DNA from: Betaproteobacteria bacterium
GTDB lineage: Bacteria > Bdellovibrionota_B > Oligoflexia > Silvanigrellales > Silvanigrellaceae
Reading direction: 5' to 3'
DNA: 39,686 nucleotides
NCBI GenBank assembly: GCA_016868315.1
Contig: VGHE01000017.1
Coordinates: 1 to 39,686 of the forward strand
Shown here one piece after another: positions 15,909 through 24,538 of the stretch (position 1 is the stretch's first letter; every line of letters begins with the position of its first letter). The position numbers and the translations under genes were made by a program. Below the pieces are notes generated by a model. The model searched no databases. It saw only the letters and a program-made list of their open reading frames with translations, and was not told where the DNA came from.

Positions 15909-16958
15909 ATGAATCGACTGATTTCCATTGCAACGGTTATGTTCCTTGCCTCGCAAAGTGCCCATGCAAGCACAGATCACCTTGAGCTTGCAAAACACTC
16001 TGAGAAAGCTGATAGACGTCAGTACCTGAACCCTAAATTACCCTGTGCTGTCACTCCGACTCTCGATTTCATGGAACCAAGCAACAACGAACCAACCCAA
16101 GAAGAACTGCTCTCCGCGGCATGGTTTGCGCGTGCCGTGCAGCTGCCTACGGAGCACCGAACAGCACACTGGAAACAACTCAAAACACAGCCACTCTCTA
16201 TACAGGACATTTATGCTGGATCCTTCGGTCTGCATGCAACGCTGCTCGAGTTTGAAAATCGGGCACTCGTTCTTTACCGTGGGACTCAGGATCCTTTGGA
16301 CTACATCTTGAACGCAACATTCTTCGCGTCACCCGGATTCGTTCACGGCTTGCCTGGATGGGTGCACAAAGGCTTTCTCATAAATTTCGGACTGAGCTGG
16401 AGAAACCTCAGAGGAAAACTCAAGAAACTCGCTGCACAGGGAAAGTCTGTGAGCTTTGCTGCGCATAGTCTCGGCGGGGTGTTGAGCCAGTATGCTGCTT
16501 GGCGCGCAGAAAAGGAAGGAATTGTCGTAGACAGAATTTTTGCCTTCCAGAGCCCAAATCCTGGCGATGAGAAATTCAAACTTGAGTTCGACAAACGCTT
16601 TGCGGGACGCGCCAGCAATCTGATTTACAGCGACGACATCACCCCTCACATGCCACCTGCGCGCATTGCTGTGCGAGAGTTCTCTGATGCATCCATGAGA
16701 ATTCTTTCCGGAGCACTCTCTGCAATCGTCAGACAGGCAAAGTACACCCCCCTCACGGAGCGCTACAGACTTGCAGCGGATGGAACAGTCGCTCATCTAC
16801 ACAACCTGGAATGGGCTGAGGATGAACGCAACTTCTGGCGCCTCTACCGTGAAAAGGCACGTGGCCAGGCATTCCCCAAAGGCTTGGGACCTGACTCGAC
16901 GTTTGTCGCCGACCACAACATTGAGAAGGTAGTCTGCACCCTCGCTCGGGGGCTATAA
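15909..16958 (+). CDS. Secreted class 3 lipase (alpha/beta hydrolase)
   Basis: The ATG at 15909 has GGGAG seven bases upstream; translation from 15852 would bury the signal peptide. The 349-residue product has a Sec signal (FLASQSAHA-STD). Lipase_3 features appear in order: ALVLYRGTQDPLDYI near the oxyanion strand, GWVHKGFL, the nucleophile elbow SFAAHSLGGVLSQ with Ser187, YSDDITPHMPP with Asp242/243 as acid, and the C-terminal VADHNIEKVV with His336. This fits the fungal-type triacylglycerol lipase fold. It should hydrolyse acyl lipids in the periplasm or outside. It is transcribed divergently from the S1 protease operon. Confidence 0.85.
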   Translation: MNRLISIATVMFLASQSAHASTDHLELAKHSEKADRRQYLNPKLPCAVTPTLDFMEPSNNEPTQEELLSAAWFARAVQLPTEHRTAHWKQLKTQPLSIQDIYAGSFGLHATLLEFENRALVLYRGTQDPLDYILNATFFASPGFVHGLPGWVHKGFLINFGLSWRNLRGKLKKLAAQGKSVSFAAHSLGGVLSQYAAWRAEKEGIVVDRIFAFQSPNPGDEKFKLEFDKRFAGRASNLIYSDDITPHMPPARIAVREFSDASMRILSGALSAIVRQAKYTPLTERYRLAADGTVAHLHNLEWAEDERNFWRLYREKARGQAFPKGLGPDSTFVADHNIEKVVCTLARGL

Positions 16959-17072
16959 CGCCCGACCTCAAATCGCACTGAGGCGTTCCTCAGCTCAGCC
17001 GCGTGTTCTGCAAAGCCTATCAATTACAACGCATTGCACTTGGCCTGTGGAAACAACACCCGCAGAATTTGA

Positions 17073-17192
17073 AAATCGCAGCTGCCTCAACTATTCAATG
17101 CTCCAAAATCTGCTTTTACAGCAAGGAAGTGCGCACATCAGAGCCAGCATGGGCAGCAGATGTTAGCAAGGGCTGGAGTGCAGCTGCGATTT
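17073..17192 (+). ncRNA. Putative structured leader or small RNA upstream of lpxR
   Basis: A 13-base perfect inverted repeat, AAATCGCAGCTGC at 17073-17085 and GCAGCTGCGATTT at 17180-17192, encloses 94 bases. The right arm is followed by CGTCTTTTT and then by the lpxR start codon at 17212. A minor inner pairing CCAGC/GCTGG exists. No protein gene fits this interval. It could be a regulatory leader or an independent RNA ending at the T-run. Only the repeat itself is directly seen. Confidence 0.35.
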
Positions 17193-17211
17193 CGTCTTTT
17201 TGGGTGATCAT

Positions 17212-18669
17212 ATGAAACTGTCTGTCTTGCTTTTGCTTGTCATCGCATTGCTCCAGCCTTCAGCCTGGGCTAGCTTTTTTGACCGGCCTGACTATTTCGA
17301 GAACAAGCCCATTTACGATGAGGTCGAAGAGATCATCGAACTTCTCTACGATGAAACTCTCACCGATAAAGACCGTGAACTTCGGCTGATGTTCAAAGAT
17401 AAAAAACTGGTGCCAACCTTCAAGGCACTCAAACTCGAAAACGAGAAGCGTCTTGCCGCACATTTGAAGCTTGATGGGAGATTAACCGACGAGCATATCC
17501 AAACACTCATGAAAGAACGCCCGGTCATCGACGCACTCAAGGTCACCATGGAAAACGATTTTCTCGGTGGAACCGATATTTATTACACCAATGGTTTGAG
17601 AATTGAGTTGAGCTTCAACAATCCGGAGTTCGAGAAATTCTTCAAGAAACTTGGTTACGACCACAGCGACTTCTTTCTGCTGTGTGCCCAGAACATGTAC
17701 AACACATCCAACAACGACGACGGCTCACTGCGTCCCAACGAGCCACCCAACGCAGGCGTTCTTTACTGCGGAGGAGCGGTTAATTCCTACAAAATGAATA
17801 AAGACAAATCGCGGCTTCGCTCTCTCCAACGCATCGAAGCAACTCTTGGTGCAATTGGGAAGTACTCTTTCGCCGAGCAAGTTCAGAATGGTTTTCACCG
17901 CATCATCGGTGATAAGGAAGTCAATTGGGACTACCAACTCGCAGACCGGTTTTACGTCAACGTCAATTTTCAAAAGCACATCAGAGTGGGTGAGGGCGAC
18001 CTCTACGGAAACTCTGAGCCTGAGTACAACGTCATCATAAATGCCGGCGGCAATGCAGGATCATTCACCAACTTTGTTAACGCCGGGATCATGCTTAACT
18101 ACCGACTGCTCGGAACCCTAATCGACATGTATGTCGGTAACAAAATGACTCCCTCTCTCATCGAAGAGCTTGCAATGATGAGTCTGGAGAGTCGGCTCAA
18201 ACGGATCATCTGTGGCAGCAGCAACTGGAGCCTAAATCTGCTTTTCGGAGCCGAAGCTCGATACGTCTTTAACAATTATAGACTTGATGGCAGTGATCAA
18301 CATTTCACCGAATCTGAACCGCTTGTCATCGACCTTAAAGCGGGAGTCGTGGTGCGGTACCGCAAGGTGTTCTTTGAGCTAGGCATGGTGCGCCGAACAG
18401 GTGAGTGGGATAGCACAAATGGCAGTCGCGATGCCCGACCTCATACCTACGGGATGGCGTCTTTGACTGTGCGTTACGACAATTTCAAAGAACTTGGAAA
18501 CTCCATGGTGCACCCAGTGCGGTGGATGGTGGATGCGGAGTACCGCAAAAAAATTATGGAAGAAAACAAAATACGCCAACTGATTGCAAAAGAAGGTTTG
18601 AAAGTCATCTACGACAGCGGTGATCCTAAAAATCCGCAAAAGACGTTCAATATCACCTGCCAGCGCTAA
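17212..18669 (+). CDS. lpxR: Lipid A 3-O-deacylase LpxR family outer-membrane protein
   Basis: The ATG at 17212 directly starts the signal peptide (MKLSVLLLLVIALLQPSAWA-SFF); an in-frame TTG four codons earlier is less likely. Diagnostic LpxR/DUF2219 motifs are MENDFLGGTDIYYTNGLRIE with Asn115, Asp116 and Thr126, and EQVQNGFHRIIG with His229 followed by NWDYQLADR. These correspond to the active-site Asn/Asp, Thr and His of Salmonella LpxR. The enzyme is a 12-strand barrel that removes the 3'-acyloxyacyl group of lipid A in a Ca2+-dependent way. An extra segment of about 90 residues lies between the signal peptide and the first strand, rich in Asp/Glu/Lys and probably helical, which is longer than in Salmonella. 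The last 17 bases overlap the convergent gene at 18653. Confidence 0.85.
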   Translation: MKLSVLLLLVIALLQPSAWASFFDRPDYFENKPIYDEVEEIIELLYDETLTDKDRELRLMFKDKKLVPTFKALKLENEKRLAAHLKLDGRLTDEHIQTLMKERPVIDALKVTMENDFLGGTDIYYTNGLRIELSFNNPEFEKFFKKLGYDHSDFFLLCAQNMYNTSNNDDGSLRPNEPPNAGVLYCGGAVNSYKMNKDKSRLRSLQRIEATLGAIGKYSFAEQVQNGFHRIIGDKEVNWDYQLADRFYVNVNFQKHIRVGEGDLYGNSEPEYNVIINAGGNAGSFTNFVNAGIMLNYRLLGTLIDMYVGNKMTPSLIEELAMMSLESRLKRIICGSSNWSLNLLFGAEARYVFNNYRLDGSDQHFTESEPLVIDLKAGVVVRYRKVFFELGMVRRTGEWDSTNGSRDARPHTYGMASLTVRYDNFKELGNSMVHPVRWMVDAEYRKKIMEENKIRQLIAKEGLKVIYDSGDPKNPQKTFNITCQR

Positions 18670-19567
18670 GAGTGTGCAAACCGTTGAGTGCCTCACGTAG
18701 ATCGGCGTCGGGAACAACTTGATAGCCCGTCTTTGACTTTGAGTTGCTCGTTATCCAAGGAAATGGGCTTCTCAGCGCGTTTCCAATAAACACATCGATG
18801 TGATCTCCATGAATCAGCCCGCCAGTGTCGCCTGCAAAAAAATATCCGTCGTGGACTCTCTCGGTGCCATCCGAAAGATTGAACTTGAGACCTCGCGCCG
18901 CTGGGATAAAAAGAACACTTCCATAAGGGATTATATCGGGATCAACAGCAATCGTTCTGAAGGGAACCAGAATGTAATTGCGCACTCCATCGCCATACGG
19001 GCCGCGCGCCAAAGTGAAGCGGGTTCTACCCACGGGATGGTCATAAAATTCGCTGCAATCCACCTGAACGCTGCCAGCAGTTCCGGCATAGTTGTAAGTC
19101 TTCCAAACACCATTCATTGCGACCTGAACGCTACCTTCCATGGCTGCTTGACACCATTGAAACTTCGTTAGCTTTGGTCCCAATGCTGCACCACTCATAT
19201 TGAGCAGGTCATAGCCAGTGGCCAAGCTCTCGAATCTCAAGGTGTGATAGAAGGTCGCCCAGAGACGCTCAGCAGGGGTTGACCAGGTCCGCGCAGGCAA
19301 GCGGAACTCCTGTGCTGCGAGCACAAGCGAACGATCTGTACCAGAGGTCGGGATGGGTTCAGCAATCGTGGGACGACCCGAGACTGGCAGTTCACTCGCT
19401 GTGCCGTCCGCGCGTGAATTCATCTTTTTGTTGGTGGCGTCACCCTCTTGTGAAGCTGCCAAATCAACCGCTGAACGGGCAGCATCTCCATCATCTTGCC
19501 TTGCAGCCTCTCTGCCACAGGCCGCCAGAAGAACACTCAGGACCAATGCTTGTGAAAAGGAACCCAT
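18653..19567 (-). CDS. Lipoprotein with 3D domain (MltA-like lytic transglycosylase relative)
   Basis: The ATG at 19567 follows GAGG five bases away and opens a clean lipoprotein signal (LVLSVLLAAC-GREA). The 304-residue product has a disordered linker to about residue 90. Its C-terminal half contains RTIAVDPDIIPYGSVLFIPA, DGYFFAGDTGGLIHG and DHIDVFIGN. These are the three-Asp (3D) domain shared by MltA and resuscitation-type murein enzymes, with the aspartates forming the active centre. The upstream segment with GPKLTKFQWCQAAMEGSVQV supports an MltA-type arrangement. It should cleave peptidoglycan glycan strands while anchored to the outer membrane. It converges on and overlaps the lpxR 3' end. 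Confidence 0.8.
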   Translation of the reverse strand: MGSFSQALVLSVLLAACGREAARQDDGDAARSAVDLAASQEGDATNKKMNSRADGTASELPVSGRPTIAEPIPTSGTDRSLVLAAQEFRLPARTWSTPAERLWATFYHTLRFESLATGYDLLNMSGAALGPKLTKFQWCQAAMEGSVQVAMNGVWKTYNYAGTAGSVQVDCSEFYDHPVGRTRFTLARGPYGDGVRNYILVPFRTIAVDPDIIPYGSVLFIPAARGLKFNLSDGTERVHDGYFFAGDTGGLIHGDHIDVFIGNALRSPFPWITSNSKSKTGYQVVPDADLREALNGLHTLSAGR

Positions 19568-19679
19568 GACCACCTCGTCGAAATCGTCACAGCCGATGAT
19601 CGCAGGAGGAAGGGTGAGGGCAGGGGGAAAATTTGAACCACACTCACTAAAAACTGCAAACTTTGCCGAGCCCTGCATC

Positions 19680-19713
19680 TTGCGTTGCTGCGGATTTGCC
19701 CAATGCAACGCAA
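19680..19713. promoter_or_regulatory. 9-bp inverted repeat in divergent intergenic region
   Basis: TTGCGTTGC (19680-19688) and GCAACGCAA (19705-19713) form a perfect inverted repeat with a 16-base spacer, between the divergent 3D-domain gene and the subtilase gene. It could be an operator for both genes or an mRNA leader hairpin. Confidence 0.35.
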
Positions 19714-19781
19714 AGCGCTAAATCTCTGCGCAGAATCAGAGCCCACTCGGCGAACTTAACGGCCACCGCACAGAAGGCGAC

Positions 19782-21281
19782 ATGAAGTCTCGATATTTTT
19801 TACTGACCTGGATCGGTGTCACTGCATGTGGTGGCCGACCTCCCGAGAAATTTGAGCCGATAGGCGAAGCAAAAATCTTTTCTCAGGTTGTTGGTGCTGG
19901 AGTGCTGAGCGCGGAATTAAACTCATTCTTAGATCCGTTGGCACATGCACAATGGTATTTCAAAAACTCGGGTCAACCATCCCCGAAGGGAATGCAAGGC
20001 GTGCCCGGAGCAGACATTCGCGTTGGCGCGCTCGCCACGTTACCTCGCTTGCCGAGCACAGAAGACGTAGTGATTGCTGTCATCGATACAGGGCTTGCTC
20101 AGAATCACTCTGACCTTGATTCAACGCGACTCGCTCTTAATCCTGGTGAAAATGGGCTCGATGCAGATGGCCGAAGCCGTGCATCTAACGGAGTGGACGA
20201 CGACAAGAACGGATTTATTGATGACCACACGGGATGGAGTTTTGCCGACAACAATCCCAACACAAGCGACACTCTTGGCCACGGAACACACGTCGCTGGT
20301 TTGCTCATGGCTCGCACCAACAATGGCAACGGGATTGCGACTCCATGGCACGGCATAAAAATTCTTCCTCTTCAGATTTTTTCAAGCAGACACCCCGCGC
20401 CGACAGCAGAAACAATTGCTCTCGCAATTCGCTATGCTGTTGAACGCGGTGCGCGGGTCATTTCGGCAAGCTTTGGAACCCCATCATCCTCTGAAAGCAT
20501 GAAGGCGGCCATCGAAATGGCTCGAGAGCGGGACGTTTTGTTCGTTTCAGCCGTTGGGAATTTTCGGAAAAACCAAGATATCGAACCAAGCTTTCCAGCA
20601 GGTTTCAACCTCGACAATCAGATTTCGGTTGGAGCCACGGAAAGGCGCGATCTGGCTGCAGGCTTCTCGAGTTTTGGAACACTGGTCGATTTGTTTGCAC
20701 CGGGCGAGGAGATCCTTTCCCTCGGACTCAACAATGACTTTCTCATCCGCTCGGGAACCAGCCAGGCAACACCACTGGTTGCCGCCGCGGCCGCAACAGC
20801 GCGCCAACTGCTCCCCCAGGCCACAGCGCAAGAAATCAAACAACTCCTGCTCGATGCAGCCGACGAATTGCCGGGGCTCAGCGGATTCTCACGCACAGCA
20901 AGACGCCTTAATGTTGAAAATATCATTCACAAGAGGACTGGCTTGCGCCAACGAAAATTCGATTTTGAGACGTGGAAGTCAAAGTCAGTCACTCTTGAAA
21001 GTGAACATCCCTACCGTGCCAATCTTCGCCAGGAGTATACTATCGATCCGCCCGAGGGCAGCCGATTTATGCGGCTCGAATTCAGCCACTTCGCCACTCA
21101 ATCCAGTGATACGCTCGAAATAATCGACGCCGACAACAAAGTGATTTCGCTCTTGAGCGGCGCTCTTGGCTCCCTCTGGACAACGGTCGTTCCAGCACAG
21201 ACGCTCACACTGCGCTTTTCTTCAGACCAATACGTCTCCGATTTTGGCTGGAAAATTGGGCGCATCCAATATATAGATTGA
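19782..21281 (+). CDS. Subtilisin-like (S8) protease lipoprotein with C-terminal CUB-like domain
   Basis: GAAGG lies shortly before the ATG. The 499-residue product has signal peptide TWIGVTAC-GGRP, so it is probably lipid-anchored. The catalytic triad is AVIDTG with Asp102, GHGTHVAG with His167 and SGTSQATPLVA with Ser327; SAVGNF carries the oxyanion Asn. Between Asp and His is a Ca-loop-like DDDKNGFIDDHTGWSF. A propeptide of about 65 residues precedes the domain. After residue 385, RFMRLEFSHFATQSSDTLEI, then LTLRFSSDQYVSDFGWKI match the strand pattern of CUB domains, which usually mediate substrate or cell-surface binding. It would act at the cell surface or in the periplasm. The gene is divergent from the 3D-domain gene. 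Confidence 0.88.
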   Translation: MKSRYFLLTWIGVTACGGRPPEKFEPIGEAKIFSQVVGAGVLSAELNSFLDPLAHAQWYFKNSGQPSPKGMQGVPGADIRVGALATLPRLPSTEDVVIAVIDTGLAQNHSDLDSTRLALNPGENGLDADGRSRASNGVDDDKNGFIDDHTGWSFADNNPNTSDTLGHGTHVAGLLMARTNNGNGIATPWHGIKILPLQIFSSRHPAPTAETIALAIRYAVERGARVISASFGTPSSSESMKAAIEMARERDVLFVSAVGNFRKNQDIEPSFPAGFNLDNQISVGATERRDLAAGFSSFGTLVDLFAPGEEILSLGLNNDFLIRSGTSQATPLVAAAAATARQLLPQATAQEIKQLLLDAADELPGLSGFSRTARRLNVENIIHKRTGLRQRKFDFETWKSKSVTLESEHPYRANLRQEYTIDPPEGSRFMRLEFSHFATQSSDTLEIIDADNKVISLLSGALGSLWTTVVPAQTLTLRFSSDQYVSDFGWKIGRIQYID

Positions 21282-21289
21282 CACAATCT

Positions 21290-21319
21290 GCTTCTCTGCA
21301 TAGCCCAACGGAGAGAAGC
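21290..21319 (+). other. Intergenic hairpin between subtilase and phosphatase genes
   Basis: GCTTCTCT (21290-21297) and AGAGAAGC (21312-21319) form a perfect 8-bp stem with a 14-base loop. No T-run follows. It may stabilise the upstream message or attenuate read-through into the phosphatase gene. Confidence 0.35.
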
Positions 21320-21336
21320 TCAACCGAGGAAAAGTC

Positions 21337-22230
21337 ATGAGAAGATCACTCACCACAGCCGCGCTGGCCGCAGTTTGTCTCAGCAGCGCCTCTACCTCCC
21401 TCTTGGCTCATTCGACTGAAAGCACGCCAGAACTCGGGGTCGTGCTGCTGGGAGACCAAGGTAAAGGCAACGCCGGACAACTTCAGGTCGCTGAAGCTCT
21501 CTCAGCTTTCTGCAAGCGCGAACGGTGTGACTTCGGAATTTTGCTGGGTGACAATTTTTACAATTCAGGTGTGAAAAACATCGATGATTCCAAATTCAAA
21601 ACTCATTTCGAGCAACCCTACGGACAACTCGGAATTGAGTTCTGGGCTGTTCTTGGCAATCATGATTACGGATTTGGCTTTGCACGTGGAAATATTCAGG
21701 CGCAAATCGACTACACTCAAAAGTCGAAGTTTTGGCGCATGCCAACACGATATTATTCGTTTCATAAAAACGACATAGAGTTCGTTGCTCTCGATACAGT
21801 AGCTCTTCCGCGCGATCGCGATCAACAAAGCTGGCTTGATAGAACGTTGGATAAACCCAAGCCGGGCTTCAGAGTTGTTCTGGGGCACTACCCAATTCAT
21901 TCGGGCGGACAGCATGGCGACACACGCTTCATGCGTGACAATGTCTCACAGAAACTTTGCGGCAAAGCCGACATATACGCGTCTGGACACGACCATCATC
22001 TCGAACATCTTAAAACAGACTGCGGCGTAGAGCTGCTCTTGAGCGGAGCGGCCGCTGAAACACGTTCCGTCAACGCCACACCTCGCACGCTGTTTGCCGC
22101 CTCAACGCTGGGGTTTGCCTATCTCAAGAAGACGTCAGAATCAGAGCTTAAGATTCAGTACATCGACAGCGCACTGAACGTCCTGGCTGAATTTGCGGTG
22201 GAAAAAGCGAAAGAGCGAACAGTCGACTGA
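21337..22230 (+). CDS. Exported purple-acid-type metallophosphatase (ACP5/TRAP-like)
   Basis: GAGG is placed eight bases before the ATG. The 297-residue product has a Sec signal peptide (SSASTSLLA-HST). All five metallophosphoesterase blocks are present in order: LLGDQGKGN, LLGDNFYNSG, VLGNHDYG, VLGHYPIHSGG and ASGHDHHLEH. This order and the size of about 30 kDa fit tartrate-resistant purple acid phosphatases, dinuclear metal enzymes that release phosphate from organic esters. Location is the periplasm or outside. It follows the subtilase in the same direction after 55 bases with a hairpin between, so it may be partly co-transcribed. Its end faces the DUF2141 gene with only four bases between stops. 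Confidence 0.85.
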   Translation: MRRSLTTAALAAVCLSSASTSLLAHSTESTPELGVVLLGDQGKGNAGQLQVAEALSAFCKRERCDFGILLGDNFYNSGVKNIDDSKFKTHFEQPYGQLGIEFWAVLGNHDYGFGFARGNIQAQIDYTQKSKFWRMPTRYYSFHKNDIEFVALDTVALPRDRDQQSWLDRTLDKPKPGFRVVLGHYPIHSGGQHGDTRFMRDNVSQKLCGKADIYASGHDHHLEHLKTDCGVELLLSGAAAETRSVNATPRTLFAASTLGFAYLKKTSESELKIQYIDSALNVLAEFAVEKAKERTVD

Positions 22231-22234
22231 AAAA

Positions 22235-22759
22235 TCAGCCACCAATTTTCCGCATCAGAATTTCAAAACGCTCGCCATTTTTCTGAGGCATAATCTTACA
22301 TTTTTCGTAGGTTGGTGCGCCAAGCAGAGCTGGATTCTGCGAGAAGCCAAACGGCTCCTCAGGAACCTGAACACCAAAAAGACCGCGCGTATCCAGCTTG
22401 CCATTCATATTCATATCTTGAAAAAGGCTAACGACGTACCCGTCAACTGAAGGTGGTAATTCTTCAATCAAAAACGAAGCAACTGTGCTTGTGACCCTTT
22501 GACAGCCCTTCAAAACCACCCTGCTTGGATCGGAGGGAAAGCCCTCGGATCCCGCGAAGACAGCGTAACAAACTTGAGTTTCTTTCTGTTGGGGCGAACC
22601 GGCATTGAAGCGCAAATCCTTCACAACAACTGAAATGTAGTCGACCGCACCGCCATTAAAGGAGCTCAATTGCGAGGAGCTTTCCTTTTCGGCAACACCG
22701 CACCCAACCAAAATCAAACCAACCCCGAGAAGCTCAGTAAAACGTCGCAGACAAGCCAT
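22235..22759 (-). CDS. DUF2141-type lipoprotein
   Basis: AGGAGG stands six bases before the ATG at 22759. The 174-residue product has lipobox GLILVGC-GVAE. The mature part follows the DUF2141 plan: VCYAVFAGSEGFPSD, then a Cys (LKGCQRV), then SLFQDMNMNGKLDTRGLFG and PEEPFGFSQNP. DUF2141 is a single beta-sandwich domain of unknown function found in exported proteins; the D-x-N-x-N-G-x-L-D stretch may bind Ca2+. It is divergent from a distant paralogue at 22923, which shares the V-C…AG-x-E-x-F, …C, …LF-x-D-x-N-x-N layout. Confidence 0.75.
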   Translation of the reverse strand: MACLRRFTELLGVGLILVGCGVAEKESSSQLSSFNGGAVDYISVVVKDLRFNAGSPQQKETQVCYAVFAGSEGFPSDPSRVVLKGCQRVTSTVASFLIEELPPSVDGYVVSLFQDMNMNGKLDTRGLFGVQVPEEPFGFSQNPALLGAPTYEKCKIMPQKNGERFEILMRKIGG

Positions 22760-22922
22760 TTCATTCCTCCTCGGAAAATTTCGTGGGCGCGGAGCGCCTA
22801 GTTATACACAATTGCTACGAAACGGAACATAAGTCAAAGTTTAAATTTTGATGCTCCGCAATTTTCAGCACTCATACATCCCAGTATGATGCAGGCGCCG
22901 CTCTTGCTGTGGAGATACTTCG

Positions 22923-23549
22923 ATGTGGATGCTGATGATACTCTTGCTCGTGTTGGGTTGTAAGAACAACAAAACAGCTGCGATACAAACAGATTCAATG
23001 AATCTCACCGGAGCCACCGGACGAAACCTCACCATTCAGGTGTTTGGATTGGATAAAAAAAGATCGAAGACAAACGTGCACCGTGTCTGTGCAATTGGTT
23101 TGGCTGGAAATGAAGCTTTTAAAAGAGAAGCGGTCATCGATAAATTAGCCTGCAGCAGAGAAGTGAAGCCCGATGGAACACTTTCCGTGGAACTCAAGAA
23201 TCTCCCTTACCCCGCTTATATCACTCTGTTTCACGATGAGAATCTTAACTCTGTTCTGGATTTTGCAACATTCAACGTCGTTCTAGCAAAGAAACAAGGA
23301 CCGATGGAGGGGACTGGAACGCTCAAGGACGCAGATCCTCAAACGAAGTACTCACGTCCCATCTGGGTTGAAGTTGGAAACAATCAAACTGAGGGGTACA
23401 TCAAATATACGCTCACTCCAATTTGGCAGTTTATCTCCGAAGAGGCGTGGCAATATTTCTATAATTGGTACCTTGAAAAAGCATATTTTGTGAATCATCC
23501 TAACGGAAAAAAGAATCCCTTCTGCACCCGAGCAGAAGACTGCCTGTAA
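22923..23549 (+). CDS. DUF2141-like lipoprotein, divergent paralogue
   Basis: GGAG is eight bases before the ATG. The 208-residue product starts with a very short lipoprotein signal (MWMLMILLLVLGC-KNN). VCAIGLAGNEAFKRE, KLACSREV and YITLFHDENLNSVLDFATFN match position by position the neighbouring DUF2141 protein, although the Gly of the N-x-N-G turn is Ser and the EPxGFS block is replaced by KKQGPMEGTG. It also has an extra C-terminal tail of about 60 residues rich in aromatic residues (WQFISEEAWQYFYNWYLE) with a final Cys pair. An old duplication with divergent orientation seems likely. Function unknown. Confidence 0.7.
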   Translation: MWMLMILLLVLGCKNNKTAAIQTDSMNLTGATGRNLTIQVFGLDKKRSKTNVHRVCAIGLAGNEAFKREAVIDKLACSREVKPDGTLSVELKNLPYPAYITLFHDENLNSVLDFATFNVVLAKKQGPMEGTGTLKDADPQTKYSRPIWVEVGNNQTEGYIKYTLTPIWQFISEEAWQYFYNWYLEKAYFVNHPNGKKNPFCTRAEDCL

Positions 23550-23575
23550 GGGGCTGACGGGAGTTCATTTCAAGA

Positions 23576-24529
23576 ATGCTAAACCATCCTCCTCAACACC
23601 ACGACGTACTCATTGCTGCTGAGAGGATTCGTGCACACGCCCATCGCACACCAATTACGACTTGTTCAGCTTTGGACAAGCGATTGGGTGCTTCGCTATT
23701 TTTCAAGTGCGAGAACCTCCAGAAAGTCGGTGCCTTCAAATTCAGGGGGGCGTGTAATGCAGTTTTCTCTCTGAGCGATGCTCTCTGCGAGCGAGGCGTG
23801 ATTGCACATTCCTCTGGAAATCACGCGCAAGCACTCGCACTTGCCGCAAAAACGCGGGGAATTCCGGCTTATATTGTCATGCCCAGCAATGCTCCGGAGG
23901 TCAAAAAGGCTGCTGTGGCAGAGTATGGTGCACAGATCACCTTCTGTGAGCCGACACTGCAGGCACGCGAGGCAACTCAAGAACGAATCATCGCTGCCAC
24001 AGGGGCAGTGGAAATACATCCCTATGACAATTACGAGGTCATTGCCGGGCAAGCAACGGCAGCTTTGGAGCTCCTCGAGGAGTGTCCGGAGCTGGATGTT
24101 GTCATTGCGCCCGTCGGTGGTGGGGGACTTCTTGCGGGAACAGCAATATCTGCGCACGCACACAATGCCTTAATTCAGGTTTTTGGTGCAGAGCCAAGGA
24201 ATGCAGACGATGCTTATCGTTCCTTGCGCGCGGGGCAAATCATTCCCTCAGATAATCCGAGAACAGTTGCAGATGGACTGCTCACATCCGTTGGAACTCG
24301 AAATTTCCCAATACTTCAGGAGCATCTGGCTGGAATTGTGCTGGCCAGTGAATCCTCCATGATTGAATACATGAAGTTCTTCTGGGAACGAGCCAAAATG
24401 GTCATCGAGCCTTCTGCTGCCACGGCACTTGCAGCCATTGCAGAGAATCAGGAGCTTTTTGTAGGAAAGAAAATTGGAGTTATTCTTTCGGGAGGCAACG
24501 CTGATCTCAACCGCCTCCCTTGGCTTTGA
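23576..24529 (+). CDS. PLP-dependent threonine/serine dehydratase or serine racemase
   Basis: The 317-residue fold-type II PLP enzyme has FFKCENLQKVGAFKFRGA with the Schiff-base Lys in FKFRG, SSGNHAQALALAAK for substrate carboxylate binding, APVGGGGLLAGTA for the PLP phosphate, and GVILSGGNADL at the end. There is no C-terminal ACT domain, so it matches the short catabolic threonine dehydratase (TdcB-like) or serine racemase group rather than the biosynthetic IlvA. It deaminates Thr/Ser to 2-oxoacids and ammonia, or racemises Ser, in the cytoplasm. The ribosome site is weak (GGGAG twelve bases upstream). It lies 26 bases after the DUF2141-like gene and converges on the transglutaminase-like gene with a nine-base gap. 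Confidence 0.82.
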   Translation: MLNHPPQHHDVLIAAERIRAHAHRTPITTCSALDKRLGASLFFKCENLQKVGAFKFRGACNAVFSLSDALCERGVIAHSSGNHAQALALAAKTRGIPAYIVMPSNAPEVKKAAVAEYGAQITFCEPTLQAREATQERIIAATGAVEIHPYDNYEVIAGQATAALELLEECPELDVVIAPVGGGGLLAGTAISAHAHNALIQVFGAEPRNADDAYRSLRAGQIIPSDNPRTVADGLLTSVGTRNFPILQEHLAGIVLASESSMIEYMKFFWERAKMVIEPSAATALAAIAENQELFVGKKIGVILSGGNADLNRLPWL

Positions 24530-24538
24530 ATCTGAACT

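Noticed and set aside
16329-16796. Antisense frame opposite the lipase
   Set aside because: The lipase has complete catalytic motifs; the opposite frame has none.
17003-17215. Plus-strand frame of 70 codons before lpxR
   Set aside because: It spans the inverted-repeat leader, lacks a ribosome site and has no coherent composition.
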